DNA of 64,000 nt, taken from Impatiens glandulifera (taxonomy: Eukaryota; Streptophyta; Magnoliopsida; Ericales; Balsaminaceae). Under the pieces are notes generated by a model that was not told where the DNA came from, made no database searches, and saw only the letters and a program-made list of their open reading frames with translations. This document shows, in pieces, positions 44,616 to 56,700 of this stretch (positions are counted from its first letter, which is position 1; the number at the start of each line of letters is the position of its first letter). A program made the position numbers and the translations under genes. The stretch lies in the NCBI RefSeq assembly GCF_907164915.1, contig NC_061862.1, positions 83,169,718 through 83,233,717 on the forward strand, written 5' to 3'.

Positions 44616-47500
44616 TGGTGGGTTAGATCGGGATGATAAAAATAGAGAAGAAAAGAAATTTAATTTATTTAATTTTATATATTAAATATAAAGAGAAGGT
44701 CTATTTTAAATGAAAAAAATATGTTTAAAAAAATATAAAAAATAAATACGTGGATAAAAAACTTAACGCAGTTTTTTCGTTATCTTAAATAATTTTGACA
44801 TTTTTTTGATGAATTTATATTTAAGAATATAATTTTACAACTTTATAAATAAATTTGACATTCTTTTCTAATTTTTAAATAAAATAATTAAATTTAAATA
44901 ACTATTTTTAGTATTGAATTATATTAAAATTTCATTTACTATCAATAAAATTTAATTCATAGCGTATAGGGCATAATTAGTTTCGGTCAAACCTAATTAT
45001 AAATGTTTAGATTCGTTAGTTGTAACTAACTTAAATTAAAATTCATAGATATAATTTTCATTGAAAGCAACGTCTCCACTAATTACTAGAATATACCCAT
45101 TATTTTGCAAATTTAATTATTATAGTTATTTAGTAAAAAAATATATATGTAAATCAAAAGCCGTTTAAAATTATTTTAAATAAAATATTCTATCAACCTG
45201 TGTAGTGTACTGAAAAAAATATAAATAAAATAATTTAGATAAAATCTAAAAAAAAAATCAAAATCTACATTTAATAGGTATAAATCACAAAAATAAAACT
45301 TTAAATATGTTGATAAGGCTCAAATGAAAATATTTAAGGTTTTGTCTAAATGAACGAATCTATCTTTTTATTTTAACTTTATTTTTTTTAATTAGTTTGT
45401 TAAATATTTATAAAAAAAATTGTTTTTCATTTTCGTTGTTTAGTAAAATAAAAAATTGTTATTATATATATTATATTATATATATTTGACCAAAATTTGT
45501 ATATTAATCCTTCAAGTTGAACATAACAAAATGGCAGTCATATATGCCGAGTTGCCGACAAACTACTGTGTGGCTTAAAAACGAGAAAACATAGATAAGA
45601 TATAAAATTAACAATATTTTGTTTCAAATTATTTTGTAAAAATAATAGTTAGAATTATATTTCATTTTTTAAATAATTAAAGTGAAATTTTGACATTTAA
45701 ATTATAGGTGTGATTGAAACTTTTTTATATATATATTTGTAAAAATAAGCATGTTAGAAATTATCTATTTGTTTTACCGTGTTATTGATTTTTTTTAATT
45801 ATATGTATATTAAAAATAAAAATAAATTGTTTAAATACAACCACAAATGATAACATTAAAAAAAAATAGTCATAAATTATCGAACTCAAAAATCCTTGAG
45901 AAGACCGATTAATTACTCAACAGATTCTACTGTCTTTCCTGAACTTATATCAGAAATAGTCGTAATGATAGTATTATGAATGATACGCATCGGACGATCA
46001 TTAAAAATTCAAACGATTTCTCTTCAACTAGATAATCCACCAAAAAATAATTGGGATGATAACTCAATTATATAGGTCTGTCATATGAGTCACATCAATC
46101 CAAACTTCTCAGCAACTATCCAAAAACTCGAATATCACTCAATTAATCACAGTAATACTCCACAAAAGACTTCAAATACTAGTCACTCACCGACAATGCA
46201 AAAGTAAGTGAGTTACCAATTTAACCTCTTTGTGACACATACGACTAGTCATAATACACCATTTTTTTAATGTATACATCACCCGTTAGAATTTCACCAT
46301 TAATAACGCTCCATCCAAAAAACGAGACATTTAATTGAATTTTTAACTCTCTAATTTTTTTCCCAACAAATATGATATGAAATCATCTTAGAGAATAACT
46401 TGTACTGATGCGCCCACATAAAAATTATATATATATATATATATTAAAACGTCTTGTTTAGTTTTTTAAAATTATTCTGGTCAACAATGTACTAATTTGC
46501 ATGTAATTTTAACATTGGAATTGAGATTTAAATGTAATTTTAATTTTTATGTTGGTTAAACTATTTTAGATTAAAAACATATAATTATGTAACACTAATA
46601 TTTTACATACCCAATCTATAAATATTAAATAATTATTTTGAATATATAAACCCAAAATAATCAAAACCAATGACAAATTAAGATTATACTTTTTTTTTTA
46701 TAAAATATTATTTAAAACAAATTTATCCTATTTTTTTTTAATATTTAACATTTTTATTAATATTATAACTTATTATTAAATAAATTATAAATTTAATTAT
46801 GTATATATATTTATACATTAAAATTATTATTTTTATAACTCAATATAATTAATTTAAAACATCTTATTAATTACAATACAATAATTTAGAAGTAATAAAA
46901 ATTATTACATTATCTTATTTTAAAACTATTAGTAAAATAATTGTATTACTTTTGAAATAAGATGATTGTAATTTTTATTAAATTATTATAGTGTATTTGT
47001 TAAAATATTTAAAATTAATTAATATTGAATAAATAATATGAAAATAATTAAGTGAATATTTATTATATCATTTAACTCATTAACTAAAATATTAAAAAAA
47101 TTAATCATAACCCAAAACCAACCAAATTACAGTTTCTGTTATGAATTTACCAAGCAACTTTACTTTCCAACATCAATTATCTATGTCCTGTTTTAATTAT
47201 TTATTGATACTTTAGTTCTTATTTCAACATTTGACACAAAATGAATAGTTTTAAGATTACTAATTGAATTTTTAATTAGCTTTAGGTCACACTTGTCATT
47301 CTATTCCAAAAAAATTCAAATAAAAAAATTGTAAAGAGAATCCTATGAAGAATTTCTGCACTATTTTTGGCCGTTAGCAGAGAATTCAGACGTGTTTATG
47401 TGAACCCATGATTCCATTTTGCGTAAAAGTCATATTTAAGAGAGAAAGAGAAGAAAGCAAATATGAAAAAATAATTAAAAAACCGATCTTGAATTCGCTT
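44616..47500. other. AT-rich, no gene seen
   Basis: Mostly AT-rich with a more balanced stretch at 45890-46400 that looks like an old dispersed repeat (no ends identified). The last part, from about 47380, leads into the DUF868 promoter. Confidence 0.35.
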
Positions 47501-48074
47501 TCAATTTTCATCATCTTTGCTGCAATGGAGTAGCTAACGTGTAGAAACCCAGCTTTCTTCTTCCAGCAGCAGTTTGCTTTATTGCTGTTTTCTCTCTCCA
47601 TAGTTGCAGGTTTCTTTTTAGGGTGTGCAGTTACCTTTCGTTTTCTCTATTATGCATTGATAGATACATGAGAAGTCCGAGTTGCTCTGTTGGTCCTTGG
47701 CTGCTGGGTATTGAAAGTGATATTAGTCATTGATGGTCTCATTTTTGTCTCTTCTTATCCGCGTTTTTACTGTTTTATGTTAGAATTGTGGATGGGTTCG
47801 ACTTTGGAGGGCCCTATCTTACATCTCTATCTCGCTCAGATTTAGGGGTTTTTTTTGCAGGAAGGAATGCATCTCAATTACCTCTCTTTTCATTTACCTC
47901 CCGATCAGATCAGATCGGATTGAGCTTTTCAACAATACCCATTCCGAGATTTAACGATTGAGGTACGCATATTGTCTCTTTTTTTACCCTGCTGAATTTC
48001 ATTTATCTTCATCTTCTGAGTCCTACTTCGAATTGCTCGTAGAAGTCAGCTCTTCAACTTCATCAATTTCAATC

Positions 48075-48956
48075 ATGAAGGATTTCCCTTCTTGTTTCGG
48101 TGAAAATGCGGTTCAAGTTTCGGATTTTTCGTCCTCCAGTAGCAACAAAAGTGCTCATAATTTGGTGACGAGTGTTTATCAGTGCAGATTTGGTCGTCGT
48201 TCCTGCTTGATTACAGTTGGGTGGAGTAAAAACTTGATGGGTCAAGGCTTTAGTGTTGGAATTGACGATAATAGGGATCAATGTCTTTGTAAGATTGATG
48301 TAAAACCCTGGTTGTTCTCTAAGAGGAAAGGACTTAAAACTGTTGAAGCATATTCAAGTAAGATTGATATTTATTGGGATCTATCCTCAGCTAAGTTCGG
48401 ATCAGGACCTGAACCATATGAGGATTTTTTTGTTGCAATTGTTAGCAATCAAAAAATGATTTTGCTTCTAGGAGACATGCCAAAAGAAGCCTACAAGAAA
48501 ACAGTTGCCACACATTCTTCAAGTAGTAGTGCTCATCTGTTTTCCAAAAGAGAACATATTTATGGGAAGAAGATTTTCAACACTAAGGTTCGATTCCTCA
48601 ACAATGGCCAGCTCCATGACCTTGTAGTTGAGTGTGATACTGTCGGTGTTGATGAACCATGTCTGGTGATACGAGTAGACAACAAAAACGTTATGCAGGT
48701 GAAGAGGCTGCAATGGAAATTTCGGGGTAATCATACTATTTTGGTTGATGGAATAGCCGTGGAAGTATTTTGGGATGTTCATAACTGGCTTTTCAGTTCA
48801 TCACATGGAAATGCGGTTTTTATGTTCAAGAGCAACCTCATGTCTGACCAAGATTCACCTTCTTTATCTTGGTCTTGGTCGTCTCAAAGAGCTCTTGATA
48901 CCCGAACGCAAAATCATGGTCTCTCGCTGGTTTTATATGCTTGGAAGAGTGAATAA
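48075..48956 (+). CDS. DUF868 family protein
   Basis: 293-residue single-exon coding region. It has the plant-specific DUF868 layout: N-terminal Ser-rich stretch, then NLVTSVYQCRFGRRSCLITV, FSVGIDDN...CKIDVKPWLFSKRKGLK, the KIDIYWDLSSAKFGSGPEPY core, DFFVAIVSNQKMILLLGDM, and a C-terminal half with VFWDVHNWLF and SLVLYAWKSE. No membrane segment or catalytic motif is seen; the family has no established biochemical role. The open frame extends upstream to 47958, but I take the Met at 48075 (AATCATGAAGG) because family similarity starts there and the upstream residues look like translated leader. A CT-rich leader with a likely intron (about 47610-47860) precedes it. Confidence 0.88.
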   Translation: MKDFPSCFGENAVQVSDFSSSSSNKSAHNLVTSVYQCRFGRRSCLITVGWSKNLMGQGFSVGIDDNRDQCLCKIDVKPWLFSKRKGLKTVEAYSSKIDIYWDLSSAKFGSGPEPYEDFFVAIVSNQKMILLLGDMPKEAYKKTVATHSSSSSAHLFSKREHIYGKKIFNTKVRFLNNGQLHDLVVECDTVGVDEPCLVIRVDNKNVMQVKRLQWKFRGNHTILVDGIAVEVFWDVHNWLFSSSHGNAVFMFKSNLMSDQDSPSLSWSWSSQRALDTRTQNHGLSLVLYAWKSE

Positions 48957-49550
48957 TGATTCTTCAAGTGAACACTCTCTAACAAACACTTTCCTCTACT
49001 TGTGATTGATTTAGTTAATGTATGAAATAGATTATGATTCCATTTGTTGTCTTATTTGTTCTTATTGACTGAGAATCTTGCGCAACTTAATCAATCATAC
49101 AAAAGAAATGTTATTATTATTGATTAAGTTTAATTGCTTGTTAGATATCTCTTTTTCCATTTGTACAATTGCAGAGGATCAGAAAAAAAGCGGTTAACAT
49201 TAAAGGAATCTCTCCAGATCCTTCAAAAAGCACATTGACTTGTTGTAAGTTTCCATTTTTAGAAGTTTCATACAGTTGATTTTTTTTTCTCAGTGGTACC
49301 TGTTTGAAGAATAGGACCAATGCATTGTTCACATAATAATAGCCTACAATGTTTGGCTGGTATTTTGGATTAAGGTTCATATTATAGGTGAATTTTTGAA
49401 TCAGTATCCATATTAATGTGATTTTTGGTTTCATTTGGTGTAAATATTGTTCTTTGAATCATGATTCAGAGTAATGATTGTGATAATGGGCTTCACTTTG
49501 TAACCCTCTAAATTAGTTATTAATTATCATACTATCTTATACCACTACTA

Positions 49551-49643
49551 ATTACTATACTACCCTTGTAATATTACTAGCATATCCTACTACTATTAAT
49601 TACTATACTGCCCTTGTAATATTACTAATATATCCTACTATTG
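49551..49643. repeat. 48-bp tandem duplication
   Basis: Two units starting ATTACTATACTRCCCTTGTA, at 49551 and 49599. Related ACTATACTACCCTTATA copies recur near 49985-50020, so this is a dispersed local repeat 3' of the DUF868 gene. Confidence 0.65.
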
Positions 49644-51174
49644 CTGTTACAAAAATCATAAGCTCTCTATATATACATATGTAATACCTTAATTTAGGGA
49701 TTTGAGAATCACCTAATATCTTCCAAATTAATCAGTAATCATATATACAATACACCAATTTAGGTCTGAAGTTTTTCATTGCTGTCAGATAGAGGACTAT
49801 ATTAATGGTATATTCAAAGTATTTGAAGTGCTAAATCATTGAAATTATCATTTGTAGAAGAATTGTAGATGACTAAGCCTTTAGAGGAGATAATTCAGTT
49901 TCAATACTATTTCATTCGTGATTCTAAACAATGTACTCTACTATTTATAAGCTAACCTATTAATTTACTTTACTAGTTACCATACTACCCTTATACTAGT
50001 AATTACTATACTACCCTTATACAACTAATACCGTTACAGTTCACCCAGCAAGCAAACACATGTTATTTATTCTTCTATTAAGCTGCTGAAAGCCAGGATG
50101 ATGGAGGAGGAGGTGGTGTCTGGAAGGTAATGCCGGTAAGATCTTTACATCTTAGACAAATTTATTTTACATTACAAATAGGCAGCAGGGAGTGGTGAAA
50201 GCTAATTAATCTTTCAGTTGATAACATTTTAGCTAATTTTATCTTTTTTTACCTTAAATTTCATACCCAACTAGGTCGTTTCTGGTGAACTAGTCATCCC
50301 ACTTTCGTGTATCGCTATATGCAAAATAATACCGTTTTAAATGCTGTTATATGGAAATTTGAATCAAGATAGTTTCATTGTTGGCTTAGTGATGATAATT
50401 TATTTCAATTGATTTGAAATTACTGTTACTTATGTTATTGTTGGCTCAATAAAGGTTTCAAATGATTGAAATAGATGTATTGTTTTTATTGTACTAGAAA
50501 TGAATTTGTACTCCCCTTGTTTATTTGGTAATGAACTATTTGTGTCTCGCGTCAATGAAAGATTTAGTTTCAGCTGTGAAGCTTTTTTATCACTTTCATA
50601 TAAAATCAAGAAAAAAATCTGTTTGCTAAAAAATTGTGGTCAATAAAATTTTCAGTAGCATGATTTGAAAATTGATCAAAAAAATCACTTTTGTCATTCA
50701 TTTCTCATCTAAAAACGTTTCTTCCAATTCAATTATAGAATTTATACAAAATCATGTACCATTCTAAAGTTTTTATTGTGGTGAAGATGATTATGTTAAA
50801 CTATTTTTCTTACAAAGTTAGACTGCTTAGTTATTTTAATAATTGTTTATATTATGACGACGTTTAAAGTTTTTGTCTGGCATGATGACATTCGTCGACT
50901 ATATGCCACATATATGGGCTTTGAATGTTATATTTTGTAGGGCATGGTGTTATAGAGTTGTATTTTCTTGTAGAAGCATCTTTAGTAGTTGTTCGACAAT
51001 ATAGAAGATGGCACCCTTCTTGACTAGAACAAAGCGATTAGTTGAATGAGATGTCTTTGATAGGTAGGTTCACTGGACAGAAAAGGAAAGGGAGATATTA
51101 GTAACATAATTTTAATTTTATATCATGAGATAGATACTTTATGCAAAAACAAAGAGGGAAAAGGACTCGGAGAT

Positions 51175-51412
51175 TTTATCGAGTTTGGCGAGTTAACTTG
51201 CAATTTCACAATGGTTTTGTTGTTGATTTAGTTTCAATAACTTGTGGTTCGGTTTCTTAGAGTTGACTTACAAACTCGAGTAAGAGTTGATTTTATTGAG
51301 TTTGGCGGGTTAACTTGCGCGATTTCCCAATGATTTTGTTATTGATTTAGTTTCAATAACTTGTGGTTCGGTTTCTAGGAGTTGACTTACAAACTTGAAT
51401 AAGAGTTTACGA
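51175..51412. repeat. 117-bp tandem duplication
   Basis: Two copies starting GAGTTTGGCGRGTTAACTTG at 51181 and 51298, sharing TTAGTTTCAATAACTTGTGG and GAGTTGACTTACAAACT. The phrase type (GAGTTTGGCGAGTTAACT) is seen in dispersed plant repeats. Confidence 0.75.
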
Positions 51413-53786
51413 GTCAAACTTGCGATATCAACAACCTAGCTTGTGCTATTCAATGATAACATTTAGTCTATTTGTTTTCACATTTTATGATCTAGGTTAT
51501 AATTTGAAAGAAAAAAAATCTGTTATGTTTATTAAAATTCACACTGATTCAACATATAATAATCTAAATAGTGTTCAGTTAGGAATAACTAGTCCAGGTT
51601 GGTTATGTTCATGTAGAATAACTTCCATTTCTACAACCTAGTCTATATTTAGTACCTGTTACTAAATTGTAGGATAGTATATACTATGGCCATAATGATT
51701 TAGAATTTGGCGTTTGGTTGGATTTGAAGTAAGTATAAAATAATCACCTTATACAAGTTTCTTACTGTCCGAGCATCGTTTTCCTTCCTGGATATGTCCG
51801 AAAAAGACGAGGACTCTCCTGGAGATCCACAGGATGTTGGAGGTTCTGGTCAGTTCGTCTTACTGCCAGAACATCGTTTTCCTTCACGGTACAAATTGGA
51901 TTCGTGAGATTTCTGTTCTTGTTTTTTTTAACTTATTCATTGAGCCCGGTACCCCGGTAATAATGCTGAAATTTATAGTATAAGATAAAATTCAACATTA
52001 AGATCTTGAATGGAGAGTGTTCTTGTGCTCCTCACTATTGAGATGTTTAAGATTTCTTTGTTTTTGATGAGTCTGTTTTGTCTTTTAATGCTGGTTACAT
52101 CTTTTGATTTGTTTTTATTTAGGACAAATATACAACATATTTGGTTGGGTTTCATACCTAAATGTTTGGACTTTTATAAACCTTAAAATTCACATTGTTT
52201 GAAGAAATCTTTCACTTTAATTAATATTTTTTCATAATAGTTTTGATTCAAACTACACAACAATGTTAGAAATAGTGTCTAGAAGCTCAACAAGTACAGT
52301 TTCAATCCGCCCTTGTTGAATCTACTAGGCAAATATAAAGAATACATTTATCTTCTCTTTTAATTTTTTTAAAATTTATTACTTTATAAAATAATTATAA
52401 TTTATAGAGTAAATCTAAATAATTTTTATGTGAGAAAATAAATATAAATAATACATTTAGCTTCTTTTATTTATTCTTTAAAATTTATTACTTTATAATA
52501 TAAATATGTGTAAGTCTTGAATACTTTTTTATAAAAAATAATAATAATTTTCATACCTATAAGATATTATTCAATCCGTAGCAATTATAGCTTCTCAAAA
52601 ATTAATTTATAATAAAGATTATGGCCATTTATTCATTACTTACAAATTTGTTATTGATATACATGCTCTTGTAAATTTATCAAAAAGGATTAAAAATAAT
52701 AAAGATAGGGATAATATTTTTTTTGACATTACTCTTTTAAAATTAAAAATCCATCTAAATTAGGTGATTACTCTTTTGAACCAAAATCATCTTTTGAGGA
52801 TAAAATTCACACTAGCTAGAACAAAATTCAATTAATTAACAAATTTAAAATATAATATTTTCACAATAGCTATATTTATTTTAAATTAATTTAATCTTTT
52901 AAATAATTAGTTAAATCTATTTAAATTTATTTAATATATAATTTAAATACAATATTTTTAATATGTTATTTTAAATAAAGATATATTTTTTAAGAAAAAT
53001 TGGAATGTTTAATACAGAAATTTAAAATTTTTATAAAATTAAATTAATCTTACAGCATTCCATTTTAATATTGAACAAAATTTAATTGAATTCATAAATT
53101 TTATATTAACCTTATTTGACAAATTTATATTATATTAATCCAATTGGATAAATTTGACAACAGATTTTTAAATGTTGAATAAATTTAAGAAATAACCAAA
53201 ATCTTAGAGATAATCTAATATTCTTCCCATTTATAATTTTACCAAAACATTTAGTAGAACATTTTTAAATTCAATTCCATTTTCAATTCAACCTATCTAA
53301 GCCTAGCCAACCAAGAGATAAAAATTGTCATATGTCAACAAGAAAACAAATCAAATTATAAAACTGAAGTCATATTTGTTTCTTCTAAAAAACATCTGCA
53401 GCATCCATTTTGTCATTGTCTTCTAGTAGAACTTTATTGGGGTATCAAGGATAATGTTTTCTTCAGATGTTTCATTAGCAGCAATAACATAGATCTACAA
53501 ACAAAAAGTATTAGACAGATATATAGTAAGAGTGATAACAGTTGCTGAAAAGCTCAAAATGCAGAAATTTCAAGAGTCTAAGATTGTTTGTAAAGAAAGG
53601 TAAAAGGAATAATATGGTATGGATAATTCAATTTCTTATAAAGAATAGAATATAATGTCTGAAAGAAATAAATAAAAGTCACTAAAGGAGAGAATATAAT
53701 AAGCTTATAGCATGGATAATTGAATTTACATACCTATAATAAAAAAAATATGCACATCTGAAGGGGGTGTTATAAAAGAAAAAAAA

Positions 53787-56700
53787 TCAAGACGCCTCCT
53801 TAAGCTTCAAACGGGGAACAATGTTCATCGATTGAAGTTCCTGAACAAGAAAAATGGAAAACATGTAAAGAGAAGGATTATCCAATTATCACCTAAATTG
53901 TCATTTTAAAATATAAAATAATAAGGATGTTTTGGTCATTTTACCCAAACAACACACTTTTTACATCAAACAAGCTCTAACAAGTTTTAATAAAATGCAG
54001 AATAAAGATAATATTTTAATAAATACCTGGAATAAAAGCTTGCATGCATATGGAAGTTTCATAGAACAAACGTTTTCTCCAGTCTTACATGTTGAACAAA
54101 CATTTATTTTGAGTTTATAATTGTAGTATCCAAGCAAACCGCACTTCTGACAAACCTGCATAAAAATGAATTCAACCGAATACGAGCATTGGTTGTTTTT
54201 CCCAACAGTAAAGAAAAAACATTGTCTATATGTTGGTTGATTAACAAACCTGAACTTCGAATGGATCGCTAGAGAGCATCAAGCGTTCGTATAACAACAT
54301 GCTAGTTCCATAAGCAATCAAGCAATCACGTTCCATTTCTCCCACCCTTAGTCCTGAAGGAAATAATAAAGGTATGAAGAGTACAGTATAAGACAATAAA
54401 GGATGACTCTAATAGTAGGTTGTTAGTCTCTAAGTAGGCAGAAGTAATAAAAAAATAGGATGACGATGAATTAAAAAAAGTTGACAACCTCCATTTCGAC
54501 TTCTTCCTTCAGTAGGTTGCCTAGTGATCATCACACGAGGTCCAGAACCTCGGGCATGCATTTTGTCCAGGACCTAACAACAATATCCAGAAATATAATA
54601 TCATGGATATTAACATAAAAAATTCTTTTCAAAACAAGAATATTGAGGCAAATTATAAATGAACAAAAGAGTTGCCATGAGGTTCTAGAGAAAAGAATAA
54701 ATGGGAAGTCCGAAAAAGTCATGACGGATCAGAAAAACATATATGCAAGAAAATCAGTCATGATCAAAGCCATGAAAAGAAAAATGGAATTCAATGTTTG
54801 AGGAGACAACACTACAATCACATAAGCTAAAACCGTGGAATCAACATAATTTTAGACTGAATTAGATAAGTCGTAAAAATAACACCTAGCAAGTGAGTAT
54901 TTGATAAAACTGAAAATTAAGTGTGAATGATGAATACTGTATTTTATGTGCCAAGTTAGTTAAGTGTCTAGGAAAAAAGGCTGAAACAAAACCAAATGAG
55001 AATATCTGACTTGATAACTAACTTGATTGACAAAATGTGGAACTAATGTCGAAAAAGCACTTAAAGACAAATTTACCGTTGTAGTAACATTGATTAATTT
55101 ACAAGGGGTTCGTTTGTACGCTCTTACTATATTATTGAATGAATTCATTTATAGGATACGGAACAAGTGAGGTCTTCTTATCTTAATTTGAGATTAATCC
55201 AAATAATTAGTGATCTTAGTAATTATCCAAGGAGCTTAATTTAAATAAGTTGGATTATGGAAAACACTGCCATATTCTAAGTGGATTACTGCCTAAAGAT
55301 AGATCTTTCGTCTTTCTCTTATAAGATAGAATAATGAAAAAGGTTACAAAAGTAGTTCAAATCACAATGTCCAAGTTAATGGAAGAAAACATAGCCGAAT
55401 TTGATGTGGATTACTGCCTAAAGATAGATCTTTCGTCTTTCTCTTATAAGATGGAATAATGAAAAAGGTTACAAAAGTAGTTTTAAACATAAGCCTCACC
55501 ATGTGTTTCAACTTTTGGTAATAAATTGGACCCATGAATATATATGCTTGAAGTGGAAAACCCGTTAGACCTGGAAAATTGCAGAGGATCAGAATGATAC
55601 AGAGTAGATAAAAGAACAGAAACAGTGATAGATAACCAGTAAACTTTTATTTTACTAAATGTGATTTCTACAGTTAAATGCAAAGTTGAATGAACAAGTC
55701 AAAAATGAAAAGTGATTTAACAAAGTGGAGATGTTACAAAACAATACATTAGGTATGCTAAAAATACGGCATTCATGATATCATATGACAAATATATTAT
55801 ATTATCTAAGTAATGTTACCCATTCTCACTGAGTAATAATTACGGTGCACACAGCAAGCAGCAAATAGAATCACAGTAATTGCAGTTGTAACTATAATTG
55901 TTATAACTAAATAACAACAAAAGTCCAGCTAACCATTCTAATTGCTGTGACTTGGCAACTGCTATATAGAGTAAGAGAATAGTAATTAGAGGTATGATAT
56001 AAATGGATTAGTTGATTGTCTGTATCTCTCCCCTTTCTCACTAGGTCTTCAACAAAATCTTCATAACATGAGTGAAATGCATTAAAAGGGATAAGAGGCA
56101 CATATAAAGGCCATATTATCTCATTTGCATGTTGGATGTGAATCCAGCTAAGATCACATTTGGAAACAGAACTTAGTCCGACATCATAAATTTCTTGGCG
56201 GTTTCTCATGTGGTGATTGAGATCCAAAAACAAAAGTGTTTCTAAAGACCCATCTTGGCTAAAGGGGCATTCACGAAAACTTGGTGTATTAGAACACCTT
56301 TAACATCTAGACAACAAGTGACGTCTTGCATCAAAATCAACAATGACATAATATAACATGCTCTACAACACAAAGAGAAGTGGAATATTGAAGTAGGTAG
56401 CTATGTAAATTTCTTGGCGGTTTCTCATGTGGTGATTGAGATCCAAAAACAAAAAGTGTTTCTAAAGACCCATCTTGGCTAAGGGGGCATTCACGAAAAC
56501 ATGGTGTATTAGAACACCTTTAACATCTAGACAACAAGTGACGTCTTGTATCAAAATCAACAATGACATAATATAACATGCTCCACAACACCAAGAGAAG
56601 TGAAATATTGAAGTAGGTAGCTATGTAAACTAATGAAGGAAACATATATGTATATAGAGAGTAGAAAACCTGAGTAGATAAAGTCTTTGCCATTGTAGTT

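Larger units (their letters stand above)
48957..53786. other. Intergenic between DUF868 and NRPC2
   Basis: It holds two tandem repeats listed separately and otherwise AT-rich DNA. A few less AT-rich bits (50090-50140, 51780-51950) have no recognisable similarity. The last ~350 bases are the presumed NRPC2 3' UTR. Confidence 0.4.

Noticed and set aside
45890..46400. Balanced-composition block as a hidden gene
   Set aside because: Stops occur in all frames and no domain can be read; most likely an old mobile element.
47958..48074. Upstream Met extending the DUF868 protein by 39 residues
   Set aside because: Similarity to the family starts at the Met at 48075; the extra residues are Ser-rich and look like translated leader.
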